Assembly (NCBI RefSeq): GCF_020831365.1
Contig: NZ_JAJHPV010000020.1
Coordinates: forward strand, 372,001-436,000
Reading direction: 5' to 3'
From: Massilia agrisoli
Lineage (GTDB): Bacteria; Pseudomonadota; Gammaproteobacteria; Burkholderiales; Burkholderiaceae_D
DNA length: 64,000 bases
Both the position numbers and the translations under genes were made by a program. Positions 10,979-19,107 of the stretch are shown here, piece after piece; positions within the stretch are counted from its first letter, which is position 1, and each line of letters opens with the position of its first letter. Under the pieces are notes generated by a model. The model had not been told where the DNA came from. It searched no databases and saw only the letters and a program-made list of their open reading frames with translations.

Positions 10979-12123
10979 ACGATTTGCCTACATTACCTGA
11001 CCAGAACGCCGCGCCTGGCGCGTCGCCATCCCCTGCCGTCTCGCAAGAGATGCGCAGCAGCCGCCCGGCCGACGAGAGCGTGCGCGATTTCGTGCAGCGT
11101 CCGCTGACGATCGTGGTGATCCTGCTGGCGCTGCTGCTCGCCGCGCAAGCCTGGTCGAGCCGCAACGCCATTTACAAGCTGCGCCAGGAGATGGCCAAGA
11201 GCCTGCAGCGCAATGAACTGACCACCACCGAGACCAGCGCGCTGGCACGCGGCGTGCAGGACCAGCTGCGCGACCTGCAGGCCAAGGTCGGGGTGCTGGA
11301 AAACCGCCAGGTCGAGGCGCAGAGCCAGCAGCTGGCGCTGGAACAGCTTTACCAGGACCTGTCGAAGAGCCGCGACGAGTGGGCGCTGTCCGAAGTCGAG
11401 CAGGTGCTGTCGACCGCCAGCCAGCAGCTGCAACTGGCCGGCAATGTGCAAGGCGCCTTGATCGCGCTGGCCAACGCCGACCGTTCGCTGTCGCGCTCGG
11501 ACAAGCCGCAATTCATCACGATCCGCCGCGCGATCGCGCGCGACACCGAAAAACTGCGCGCGCTGCCAAGCCTGGACCTGGCCGGCGTCGCACTGCGCCT
11601 CGATAACGTGATCGCACAGGTCGACACGCTGCCGATGCTGGCCGACGAAAAGCCGGTGCTGCCGTCGCGCCCGGATCAGCCGCAGCGCGCGCTTGGCGCC
11701 AAAGGCGCCAAGGGTGTGGCTGCGCCTGAGCAGCCGATGGGCCTGGCCGAACGCGCCCAGCAAACCTGGCGCAACTGGAGCAACGAGATGTGGACCGAGG
11801 TGCGCCAGCTGATCCGGGTGCGCAGCGTCGAAGAACCGGCCGCGCTGATGGTGTCGCCGTCGCAGGCCTATTTCCTGCGCGAGAACCTCAAGCTGCGCCT
11901 GCTGAATGCACGCCTGGCGCTGTTGTCGCGTAATGAAGCGGCCTTCCGCGCAGACCTCGACGCGGCGCAGGAAGCGCTGCTGAAGTATTTCGACACCCGC
12001 GCGCGTTCGACCCAGACCGCCCAAGCGCAGCTGCGCCAGGTCCAGGCCAACAACCTGGCGATCGAAATGCCGACCCTGTCCGACAGCCTGAACGCTGTGC
12101 GCAACTACAAAGCGAAGCCATAA
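10975..12123 (+). CDS. hemX: HemX-like membrane protein of the heme operon
   Basis: A 382-residue protein with a short cytoplasmic N-terminus, one membrane segment (about residues 42-62, TIVVILLALLLAAQAW), and a long periplasmic region with coiled-coil character. It matches the HemX family, often labelled uroporphyrinogen-III C-methyltransferase although E. coli HemX has no demonstrated methyltransferase domain; none is visible here. The ATG overlaps the hemD stop (ATGA). HemX and HemY are thought to help organise late heme-pathway steps at the membrane, but their exact role is uncertain. Confidence 0.9.
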   Translation: MNDLPTLPDQNAAPGASPSPAVSQEMRSSRPADESVRDFVQRPLTIVVILLALLLAAQAWSSRNAIYKLRQEMAKSLQRNELTTTETSALARGVQDQLRDLQAKVGVLENRQVEAQSQQLALEQLYQDLSKSRDEWALSEVEQVLSTASQQLQLAGNVQGALIALANADRSLSRSDKPQFITIRRAIARDTEKLRALPSLDLAGVALRLDNVIAQVDTLPMLADEKPVLPSRPDQPQRALGAKGAKGVAAPEQPMGLAERAQQTWRNWSNEMWTEVRQLIRVRSVEEPAALMVSPSQAYFLRENLKLRLLNARLALLSRNEAAFRADLDAAQEALLKYFDTRARSTQTAQAQLRQVQANNLAIEMPTLSDSLNAVRNYKAKP

Positions 12124-12126
12124 GCC

Positions 12127-13323
12127 ATGCGACTTCTTCTCTGGTTAGTCGCATTGATGGCCGCGGCCATCGGCATCGCCGTCACGGCGCGCTTCAATCC
12201 CGGCAATGTGGTGTTCTTCTACCCGCCGCACCGGATCGACGTGTCGCTCAACTTCTTCGTGGTGCTGGTCGGCCTGCTGTTCGCCTTCCTGTACTTCGCC
12301 GTGCGCGCCTTCCGCGCCACCGTGTCGATGCCGGCCAAGGTGGCGGCCTATCGCCAGCGCAAGCGCGAACGTGACGGCAACAAGGGCCTGCGCGATGCGC
12401 TCAAGGCGCTGTTCGAGGGCCGCTTCGGGCACGCCGAAAAGGCTGCCGCACGCGCGGCCGAACTGCCGGAAAACGCCGGACTGGCCGCGCTGATCGGCGC
12501 GCGCGCTGCGCACCGCATGCGCCAGGCGGCGCGCCGCGACGCCTGGCTTGCCGGTATCGCGCACGACAACAACCTCAAAACCGCGCGCCTGATGACGGTT
12601 ACCGAGCTGTTGGTCGACGACCACCAGCCCGAAGCTGCGCTCGACGCGGTGGCGGAACTGAACGCCAGCGGCACGCGCCACATCCACGCGCTCAAGTGGG
12701 CGATGAAGGCAAACCAGCAGGCCCGCAACTGGCCTGAGGTGCTGCGCCTGGTACGCTCGCTCGACAAGCACAAGGCGCTGCATCCGGCGCTGTCGTCGCG
12801 CCTGCGCGAGCTGGCCTATGACGCGCTGCTGACGGACGGCTCGCATGACGCTGAATCGATCAAGCGGGTGTGGGCGACCGTGCCGGCGGCCGAGCGGGTC
12901 AAGCCATACATCGCTGCGCACGCGGCGCAAGCGTTGAACGCGCGCGGCCTGCACGACGAAGCACGCATCACCGCCGAAGAATCGCTGAAGGTAGAGTGGG
13001 ACGACCGCGTGGTGCGCGCCTACCGCGAAGCGGCCGGCGCGCCAGGCTCGCCAACCCTGCTGGCGCAGATCGAGCACTGCGAAGAATGGATCCGCCAGCG
13101 CCCGAACGACGCCGAACTGGCGCTGACCCTCGGCGCGCTGTGCCTGAAGCAGAAGCTGTGGGGCAAAGCCCAGCGCTACCTGGAACAGGCGCTGTCCGAC
13201 GCGTCCGAGGGCCGCATGGTGCGTGAAGCCCACCTGAAGCTGGCGCAGATGCACGAGGCGCTGGGCCAGGAAGCCGAAGCGGCCGCGCACTACCGGCAGT
13301 GCGCCCTGGCGTCGATTCTCTGA
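12127..13323 (+). CDS. hemY: HemY, TPR-containing inner-membrane protein of the heme operon
   Basis: A 398-residue protein beginning 4 bases after hemX. The N-terminus has two membrane segments (about residues 3-20 and 38-60) with the conserved NPGNVVFFYPPHRIDVSL motif between them, followed by a helical, TPR-like soluble region with repeated W/A/L patterns to the C-terminus. This is the proteobacterial HemY family, distinct from the Bacillus protoporphyrinogen oxidase of the same name. It ends the hemCDXY operon; about 100 bases follow before ppa. Confidence 0.92.
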   Translation: MRLLLWLVALMAAAIGIAVTARFNPGNVVFFYPPHRIDVSLNFFVVLVGLLFAFLYFAVRAFRATVSMPAKVAAYRQRKRERDGNKGLRDALKALFEGRFGHAEKAAARAAELPENAGLAALIGARAAHRMRQAARRDAWLAGIAHDNNLKTARLMTVTELLVDDHQPEAALDAVAELNASGTRHIHALKWAMKANQQARNWPEVLRLVRSLDKHKALHPALSSRLRELAYDALLTDGSHDAESIKRVWATVPAAERVKPYIAAHAAQALNARGLHDEARITAEESLKVEWDDRVVRAYREAAGAPGSPTLLAQIEHCEEWIRQRPNDAELALTLGALCLKQKLWGKAQRYLEQALSDASEGRMVREAHLKLAQMHEALGQEAEAAAHYRQCALASIL

Positions 13324-13378
13324 TCAAAAAAATCCCGGAGGCCATTGCTGCGTTGCACAAGAATCAAGCAATGTTCGT

Positions 13379-13384
13379 TATAAT
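13379..13384 (+). promoter_or_regulatory. Probable -10 element of the ppa promoter
   Basis: A perfect TATAAT lies 38 bases before the ppa start codon. The only TTG-type -35 candidate (TTGCAC, 13353-13358) has a 20-base spacer, longer than usual, so only the -10 is called. Confidence 0.6.
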
Positions 13385-13421
13385 GGCGTCCTCGTTTACT
13401 GTATGCACTTAAGGAAATTCC

Positions 13422-13961
13422 ATGAGTTTGAATAAAGTCTCCGCTGGCCGCGACGTGCCGAACGATTTCAACGTGATCATCGAAATCCCGATGAATGCCG
13501 ATCCGATCAAGTACGAAGTGGACAAGGAGAGCGGCGCGATTTTCGTTGACCGCTTCATGGGCACCGCGATGCACTATCCGTGCAACTACGGCTACGTGCC
13601 GAACACCATCTCCGACGACGGCGACCCATGCGACGTGCTGGTGATCACCCCGTTCCCGCTGATTCCAGGCGTTGTGGTCCGCTGCCGTGCGATCGGCGTG
13701 CTGAAGATGACTGACGAAGCGGGTGGCGACGCCAAGATCCTGGCCGTACCGGTCGACAAGATCCTGCCGATTTACAGCCACTGGCAAAAGCCGGAAGACC
13801 TGCAAGATTTGCGTCTGCAGCAGATCCAGCACTTCTTCGAGCACTACAAGGACCTCGAGCCAGGCAAGTGGGTCAAGATCGAAGGCTGGGCTGGCCCGGA
13901 TGAGGCGAAGGCCGAGATCCTGGGTGGTGTCGAGAAGTACAAGGCTGAGAGCGGTAAGTAA
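13422..13961 (+). CDS. ppa: Inorganic pyrophosphatase (family I)
   Basis: Hydrolyses pyrophosphate to two phosphates, pulling biosynthetic reactions forward; cytosolic and Mg-dependent. The 179 residues match the prokaryotic family I length. The signature [10 protein letters not shown] (residues 65-74) carries the metal-binding aspartates, and the [18 protein letters not shown] and [12 protein letters not shown] segments are also typical. A clear ribosome binding site (AAGGAA) precedes the ATG. It is monocistronic, followed by two palindromic repeats. Confidence 0.98.
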   Translation: MSLNKVSAGRDVPNDFNVIIEIPMNADPIKYEVDKESGAIFVDRFMGTAMHYPCNYGYVPNTISDDGDPCDVLVITPFPLIPGVVVRCRAIGVLKMTDEAGGDAKILAVPVDKILPIYSHWQKPEDLQDLRLQQIQHFFEHYKDLEPGKWVKIEGWAGPDEAKAEILGGVEKYKAESGK

Positions 13962-13982
13962 ACCGCGCACAGCTGCGAATTT

Positions 13983-14072
13983 GTAGGGCGGAAAAGCGAT
14001 AGCGTCATCCGCCGGGTTTTGCGTCAACCCGACGCTTGATTCGGCGGATGACGCTTCGCTCTTCCGCCCTAC
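13983..14072. repeat. REP-type inverted repeat pair
   Basis: The arms at 13983-14013 and 14042-14072 are reverse complements with a few mismatches around a 28-base loop. The core is the GTAGGGCGGA...GTCATCCGCCG family seen after rpoD. Confidence 0.88.
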
Positions 14073-14091
14073 ACGTTTGTGAGGTGCCAGC

Positions 14092-14173
14092 ACGGCGGAT
14101 GCGGCCGTTGGCCTTATCCGCGGTACGTGGTCCATCGCCGGACGTAGGGCGGATAAGCGAAGCGCATCCGCCG
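14092..14173. repeat. REP-type inverted repeat, one arm degenerate
   Basis: The right arm (14143-14173) is an intact GTAGGGCGGATAAGCGAAGC...CATCCGCCG unit. The left arm (14093-14121) is a decayed inverse copy retaining CGGCGGATGCG and CTTATCCGC. Together with the preceding pair it fills the space between ppa and the opposing protease gene. Confidence 0.8.
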
Positions 14174-14185
14174 AATTGTCGGCCG

Positions 14186-15619
14186 CTACCAGCCTATATC
14201 CTGCATCAGCGCCTGCGTCAGGTCCCTTGGCGCCTTCACTTCATGCAGCAGGTCGGCATTGATCGACGGCTCCATCAGCTGGTTGGTCTTGGCGTCGGTC
14301 GTAAAGTGCGATACCGACGAGCCCGGATCAAACTCCGCCGGCACAAACATCCGTATCCGCCTGGCGCTGTCGGTGCCAGCGAGCCGCTGGGGATCGATCG
14401 TCAGGTTGGCCACAACGCCCGACCTGTTGCGCGAACGCTTGGCCAGCACCGCCTTCAGCGCCGCCCCCGCAGTCTGGCTGATCCGAACCGCCGGAATCGT
14501 GATCGCCGGATCGCCGCCGCCCAGGCCTGTTACCGGTCCGGGCGCGTTGTCAGCCACCACCATCCCCCTGGCCCCGGCATCTTGCACATGCTTTGCCTTC
14601 ACCACAAACGAGCATTCGCCCCGGTCAACCAGCGCGATGTTGCCTTTGACCGCAGCTGCATTTGCCTCCGATAGCGGCGCGCAGGCCAGGCCGGTGCCGT
14701 TGGCCTGGTCCACGACCGGCATGACATCGCCCTTGACCCCGGCAGCGTCCAGCGGCGGCCCGAACGAGGCGTCGCCTACGTCATACGCGCCCCTGGCGCT
14801 ACCCGCGCGCCTGCCGGTGACCGTCATCGTCGATTGCGGCGACAATACGGTTGGCACCTGGCCGGTCACGAACTCGCCATTCCACGACAGCCCCGTTTCG
14901 CTCAGGGCGGAGACGCGCCGCTCGTCGTTGCTCATGTTGACCCACAGCTTGTTGGTGCGGTTGTCGATCAGGTGGTGGTCCCACACCGACGGGCGCTTTT
15001 CATAGGGCTCGCCAGTCTGTTCATCGGTGAATCCCTGGAAGCCGAGGCCGTGCGCCATTTCGTGCAGCAGCACCGTTACCAGGTTGATCTTGTCGCCGTG
15101 CTTGTTGTCGAGGCCAAGGTAGAACCCCGATCCCGGCATACAGTCCGGGAACAGCCCGAGGCGGGAGTTGAAGCGGGCGCGGATATGCGGCTCACCTCCG
15201 GGCGCCTGGTCGGCGCCCGCCAGCTTGCTGGCCAGCGCGCTCGGATACCAGGTGTTGGGCCGCGGCGCGTTGGGAAAGTCGCTGAAGATGTCGTTGGCGC
15301 CGGCCGATCCAAGCACCGCGGTGTCGGCAGTGCAGGGCAGCGGGACAAAGCTGGCGCCCACCCGCACGGGGATATTGCTCGACAGCGTAGCGCCCCAGAT
15401 GCCGGCGGCGTGCTGGAAGGCGATCAGCCGTTGCTGGCCGAGCGTGGTGCCGGTGTTGCCGCCGACCGGCTGCGCCGGCGTGGGGTCGTTGAATCCTTCG
15501 TTCGGGGCATTGTTGTTGACGATGGTAACAACGACTGCGCCTTGCGCACTTGCCCACATGGAGCACGCAAGCGCCAGCGCCGCGGCGCGGCGGAGCAGGG
15601 CAGGTCTATTCGCGTTCAT
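14186..15619 (-). CDS. Secreted zinc metalloprotease with an internal PA (protease-associated) domain
   Basis: A 477-residue exported protein. A signal peptide (residues about 1-27, ending ASAQGA) precedes a catalytic region with the zinc motif HEMAHGLGF (186-194). A PA domain follows at about 285-385 (ALVDRGECSFVVKAKHV, then GARGMVVADN), then a conserved tail, NQLMEPS...LMQDIGW, resembling the Met-turn region of metzincin-like proteases. The PA domain therefore appears inserted between the zinc helix and the end of the catalytic fold. The canonical third histidine of HExxHxxGxxH is replaced by Gly, so the third ligand must come from elsewhere. The start at 15619 has AAGGAG upstream; the frame extends to 15700 without support. 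It overlaps the preceding small secreted-protein gene by 14 bases. The substrate is unknown. Confidence 0.8.
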   Translation of the reverse strand: MNANRPALLRRAAALALACSMWASAQGAVVVTIVNNNAPNEGFNDPTPAQPVGGNTGTTLGQQRLIAFQHAAGIWGATLSSNIPVRVGASFVPLPCTADTAVLGSAGANDIFSDFPNAPRPNTWYPSALASKLAGADQAPGGEPHIRARFNSRLGLFPDCMPGSGFYLGLDNKHGDKINLVTVLLHEMAHGLGFQGFTDEQTGEPYEKRPSVWDHHLIDNRTNKLWVNMSNDERRVSALSETGLSWNGEFVTGQVPTVLSPQSTMTVTGRRAGSARGAYDVGDASFGPPLDAAGVKGDVMPVVDQANGTGLACAPLSEANAAAVKGNIALVDRGECSFVVKAKHVQDAGARGMVVADNAPGPVTGLGGGDPAITIPAVRISQTAGAALKAVLAKRSRNRSGVVANLTIDPQRLAGTDSARRIRMFVPAEFDPGSSVSHFTTDAKTNQLMEPSINADLLHEVKAPRDLTQALMQDIGW

Positions 15620-16013
15620 GGCCGTGCTCCTTGATGGCAACGCCCGGGGCGGGCTGCTCGACGGCGGCGCGGGCGGCGTGCTCGCCGCCGGTGCAGCCAA
15701 TCACCTGCCTGCCCCCGGCATCGCGGGAGAGGACCGAATACACCATGCCGCGCTCGCCGAGGTGCAGGTGGCGGGTGCCGTCAGGGCGTTGAACCGAGGG
15801 TGCAATGGCCGGTGCCGGCGCCATCGCTTTCTGCTGCGCGCGCAGGGCGCGCAGTTCGGCTGGAGTGGGTGCGCGCAGCTGGCCGCTTTCGCGGTCGCGT
15901 ACCACAACCATGCCTTCCTGCCCGGCCGCGCCGGCGGAAGGCGGCAGCGAAAACGCTGCGAGCGCCAGCATCGCCGCCAGGGTTACCCCTGGCGAGCTTC
16001 TCTCGTTCATCAT
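15606..16013 (-). CDS. Small exported protein of unknown function, co-transcribed with the metalloprotease
   Basis: A 135-residue protein with an N-terminal signal peptide (cleavage likely after SAGAAG, about residue 31), then a charged segment MVVVRDRESGQLRAPTPAEL and a His/Gly-rich C-terminal half with one cysteine (VIGCTGGEH). I recall similar small proteins encoded beside PA-domain proteases in related bacteria but know of no assigned function. GGAGG lies 8 bases before the ATG. Its 3' end overlaps the protease gene by 14 bases, so the two are probably translationally coupled; an inhibitor, chaperone or propeptide-like role is a guess. Confidence 0.65.
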   Translation of the reverse strand: MMNERSSPGVTLAAMLALAAFSLPPSAGAAGQEGMVVVRDRESGQLRAPTPAELRALRAQQKAMAPAPAIAPSVQRPDGTRHLHLGERGMVYSVLSRDAGGRQVIGCTGGEHAARAAVEQPAPGVAIKEHGHERE

Positions 16014-16035
16014 GTTTCGATCCTCCAGGTTGCTG

Positions 16036-16692
16036 CTACGCCTGTCGTCGGCGCAGCATGGTGAATGCGAACAAGCCGGCGCCCAGCATCAGGTAAGCCG
16101 ACGGTTCGGGAACGGAAAGTACGCTGACTGTATCGATACCGACGTAATTCGAGATCTCCGCGTCGCCGGTGTAGCGGAAGGCAAAGCGGCCTTCGCCCAC
16201 GTAGGGCAGCGACAGGTTGAATTCCTGCCACGACCCGGGGTAGGGCGTTGCGCCGCCGATGGTGGCGAGCAGGGTGTCGAAACCGGCCGGGTCGCTGCCG
16301 CTGCCTTCGCTGAAGCGCACCTCCAGCGTGTCGTTGTAGCCAACAACCGGGGCCGAGCGGGTAAAGAAGGTGAGGGTGGTGGGGCCGATCAGGTCGAGCG
16401 TCGGCGTGATCAGCCAGTTGTTGATGCTGCCTTCGCCGCCGGCGGCGCTGAAATAGTTGGCGGCAATGTAGGCGGTCGGCGCGCCCTGGTGGGCCGGGAA
16501 GACTTCAGCCGTGCCCTGGAACCAGGGCTCGCCTGGCGGCACGCTGTTATTCATCAGCGACCAGCCGGTAAGCATCTCGACGTCGTCGAAATCTTCGGAC
16601 AGCACTTCAACCGCCTGTGCGTGCGAGGTCGCAGGCACAATGGCGGCGAGGGCAAGCGTTGCCGCCGCCGCGAGGGTTTTGTACGTTTTCAT
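16036..16692 (-). CDS. PEP-CTERM sorting-domain protein with a jelly-roll-like ectodomain
   Basis: A 218-residue exported protein. A signal peptide (1-25) precedes a beta-rich domain, with WSLMNNSVPPGEPWFQG and INNWLITPTLDL typical of the choice-of-anchor J type. It ends in a PEP-CTERM signal: VPEPSAY, a hydrophobic stretch (LMLGAGLFAFTML) and RRRQA. In this system an exosortase (EpsH/XrtA-like, not in this window) recognises the PEP motif and processes the protein for surface or exopolysaccharide-associated display. AAGGAA lies upstream of the ATG. The gene is 22 bases from the small exported-protein gene, so the three secreted-protein genes may share a transcript. I looked for a sigma-54 promoter, as some PEP-CTERM genes have, and found only a mis-spaced candidate. 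Confidence 0.88.
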   Translation of the reverse strand: MKTYKTLAAAATLALAAIVPATSHAQAVEVLSEDFDDVEMLTGWSLMNNSVPPGEPWFQGTAEVFPAHQGAPTAYIAANYFSAAGGEGSINNWLITPTLDLIGPTTLTFFTRSAPVVGYNDTLEVRFSEGSGSDPAGFDTLLATIGGATPYPGSWQEFNLSLPYVGEGRFAFRYTGDAEISNYVGIDTVSVLSVPEPSAYLMLGAGLFAFTMLRRRQA

Positions 16693-16869
16693 GGGTGTAT
16701 TCCTTTTTTATTTGCCAGGTTATGGGTCACCCTCGCGCTGGCATACGTCGAGGCCATTGCCGAGTCCATCATATGTTCAGAAACCCGCTGAACTTTTGCG
16801 CTCGCACTAACTTGGGACCTGAACTATTTTGAACAAAACTTGACGGGTTCGATTGCGCAACCGTTGCGT

Positions 16870-16930
16870 CGGATGCGCCCGGCGGGCTTATCCGGTCCGG
16901 TAGGGCGGATAAGCGCGAAGCGCGCATCCG
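16870..16930. repeat. REP-type inverted repeat in a 313-base intergenic region
   Basis: The right arm (16900-16930) has the GTAGGGCGGATAAGCG...GCATCCG core; the left arm (16870-16893) is its degenerate inverse. The rest of the 16693-17005 gap holds the upstream region of the PEP-CTERM gene and the terminator of the Liv operon; no gene is visible in it. Confidence 0.8.
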
Positions 16931-16950
16931 CATGTACAGTGTCGGCAGAG

Positions 16951-16980
16951 AAAAAAAGAGGGCGCCGTTAGGGCGCCCTC
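16951..16980 (-). terminator. Rho-independent terminator of the Liv transporter operon
   Basis: Read on the minus strand, GAGGGCGCC pairs with GGCGCCCTC around a 4-base loop (stem 16958-16966 with 16972-16980), followed by seven T. It lies 26 bases beyond the livM stop codon. Confidence 0.92.
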
Positions 16981-17005
16981 AATGACCACGGTTGGGGAAA
17001 TAAAG

Positions 17006-18064
17006 TCAGCGCGCGGGGCGCAGCTTTCCGACGATGCCGGTAGGGAAGAAGTAGATCGAGAGGATGAACAGCACGCCCAGCCACAGCATCCAGCGGTCCG
17101 GGTGCAGCGCCTCGCCAAGCACCGGGATGCCAGCCAGCGTCGCCTGGCCATCGTCCATCAGCGATTTCAGGTAGTTCTGGGCGATGATGAAGAGCGCCGC
17201 GCCGATCACCGCGCCGTACATCGTGCCCATGCCGCCGATGACGACGATCAGCAGGATATCGGTCATCACCTCGAATCCCAGCATCGTCTTCGGACCGACG
17301 TAGCGCAGCCACAGCGCCATCAGCGCGCCGGCCAATGCCGCGACCAGCGCGGCCAGGCAGTTGGCCCAGATGCGGTAGACCACCGTGCGGTAGCCCAGCG
17401 CCTCGGCGCGGAATTCATTTTCGCGGATCGCCTGCAGCACGCGGCCGAACGGCGAGTTCACGAGGCGCAGCAGGAAAAGGAACAGCAGCAGGCAGCCAAT
17501 GAAGACGATGTAGTAGGTGATTACCTTGCCGTCGACCGAACGGCCGAATACTTCGTTTTCCAGCAGCGAGAAGCTGGGGCTGAGAAGGTCTGGAACGCTG
17601 AAGGTCTTGCCGTCTTCGCCGCCGGTGAAGTCCGACAGTTGCGATGCGAGCACCGCGAACGACGAGGCCACCGCCAGCGTGATCATGGCGTAGAAGATGG
17701 CGCGCACGCGCAGCGCGAACAGTCCGACCACCAGCGCCAGGACCACCGTCAACAGCATCGCCAGCAGCACGCCGACGAAGATGGCGCCCCAGGTTGGCTC
17801 GGCGTCGGCAAGTGCGAGGCCGACGCCGTAGGCGCCGATCCCGAAGAACATCGTGTGGGCGAACGACACGATGCCGGTGTACCCAAGCAGCAGGTCATAC
17901 GACGCCACCAGCACAATGTAGACGCAGATGGTGGCGGCGGTGTTAAGCGGGCGCGCGCCGGTGGTGATGAACGGCGCCAGAGCAAGGCCGACGAGCACCA
18001 CCAGCAGGGCGGCCGACAGCGCGCGGCTGCGCGGCAGGTCGCCGGAGAGGATTTGATTGAGCAT
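17006..18064 (-). CDS. livM: Branched-chain amino acid-type ABC transporter permease (LivM-like)
   Basis: Inner-membrane permease of 352 residues with about ten hydrophobic segments. Family motifs include YDLLLGYTGIVSFAHTMFFGIGAY near the N-terminus and the cytoplasmic coupling loop around SPFGRVLQAIRENEFRAEALG. It forms the membrane channel with LivH, driven by LivF and LivG. It is the last gene of the cluster and is followed by a terminator. AAGGAA precedes the ATG. The general substrate class (branched-chain amino acids, or related amides or acids) comes from family membership and is not fixed by sequence. Confidence 0.92.
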   Translation of the reverse strand: MLNQILSGDLPRSRALSAALLVVLVGLALAPFITTGARPLNTAATICVYIVLVASYDLLLGYTGIVSFAHTMFFGIGAYGVGLALADAEPTWGAIFVGVLLAMLLTVVLALVVGLFALRVRAIFYAMITLAVASSFAVLASQLSDFTGGEDGKTFSVPDLLSPSFSLLENEVFGRSVDGKVITYYIVFIGCLLLFLFLLRLVNSPFGRVLQAIRENEFRAEALGYRTVVYRIWANCLAALVAALAGALMALWLRYVGPKTMLGFEVMTDILLIVVIGGMGTMYGAVIGAALFIIAQNYLKSLMDDGQATLAGIPVLGEALHPDRWMLWLGVLFILSIYFFPTGIVGKLRPAR

Positions 18065-18073
18065 GTGCGTTCC

Positions 18074-19096
18074 TTAGCGGCCGTTGGAGTACATCCCGGC
18101 CGGCCGCCACAGCAAAATGGCGATCATCAGGATAATGTTGGAGACCAGCGCCACCTTCGGCGCAAGGAAGCCGGCGTAGTTCGCCACCAGCGCCATCAGC
18201 AGCGCGCCGATGAAGCAGCCGGCCACCGATCCGAGGCCGCCGATGATGATGACGATGAAGATCATCACCATGATCTCCGCGCCCATCGACGCCGACAGCG
18301 TTTCCTTGTACAGGCCCCACATCACGCCGCCCAGGCCAGCCAGTGCGGAACCAGCCGCAAACACCGCCACGAACAGGCGGCGGATACGGTAGCCCATCGC
18401 TTCGACCATCTCGCCGTTTTCGACGCCGGCGCGGATCAGCAGGCCGATCTTCGTGCGGTTCAGGATCAGCAGCATCGCCACGAACACCACCAGGCCGACG
18501 ACCACCGCCACCAGACGATACTTCTCGATGGCCGAGTCGCCCAGCAGGATCGCGCCGCGCAGGCTTGCTGGCAGCGGCAGCGGGATCTGCTCCGCGCCCC
18601 AGATGACGTTGATGACCTGTTCGGCCACGATCATGCCGCCCATGGTGATCAGGATCTGCTTCAGGTGCTGGCCGTAGACCGGCTTGATGATGATGCGTTC
18701 GAACGCGACGCCGATCAGCGCGGTCGACGCCATCGCCACTGTCACGGCCAGCGCCAGTACGCCGAGGTTCTGCAGCAGCGAGTCGGCCTGCAGCGCGCCG
18801 CTCATCGGGATCAGCACCGTGGTCGCTGCGAACGCGCCGACCGCGACGAAGGCGCCGTGGCCGAAGTTAAGCACGTCCATCAGGCCGAACACCAGGGTCA
18901 GGCCACTGGCCATGATAAAGATCATCATGCCCATCGCCAGGCCGGCAATGGTCAGGGTGACCCAGGTAGGGAAGTCGCCGACCAGCGGCAGCATGGCCAG
19001 CATCAGCGCCGGCACCAGCAGCGCGGGCGCATAATCGCGCTTTGCGGCCGGGATGACCATATCGGCGGTCGCGGGTGGGGAAATTGGGACAGTCAC
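18074..19096 (-). CDS. livH: Branched-chain amino acid-type ABC transporter permease (LivH-like)
   Basis: Inner-membrane permease of 340 residues, partner of LivM. The N-terminal 35 residues are an extra cytoplasmic stretch before the first membrane helix. LivH signatures include ASGLTLVFGLMDVLNFGHGAF and the coupling segment around GVENGEMVEAMGYRIRRLF. The GTG start at 19096 has AGGA upstream; an internal ATG 12 codons on is possible. Nine bases separate it from livM. The substrate is inferred from the family only. Confidence 0.92.
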   Translation of the reverse strand: MTVPISPPATADMVIPAAKRDYAPALLVPALMLAMLPLVGDFPTWVTLTIAGLAMGMMIFIMASGLTLVFGLMDVLNFGHGAFVAVGAFAATTVLIPMSGALQADSLLQNLGVLALAVTVAMASTALIGVAFERIIIKPVYGQHLKQILITMGGMIVAEQVINVIWGAEQIPLPLPASLRGAILLGDSAIEKYRLVAVVVGLVVFVAMLLILNRTKIGLLIRAGVENGEMVEAMGYRIRRLFVAVFAAGSALAGLGGVMWGLYKETLSASMGAEIMVMIFIVIIIGGLGSVAGCFIGALLMALVANYAGFLAPKVALVSNIILMIAILLWRPAGMYSNGR

Positions 19097-19107
19097 GGTG
19101 TTGATTC

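Noticed and set aside
16693-16860. Possible sigma-54 promoter upstream of the PEP-CTERM gene (TGGCCTCGACGTATGC on the minus strand)
   Set aside because: The GG-GC distance is one base too long compared with the -24/-12 consensus, and no other match was found.
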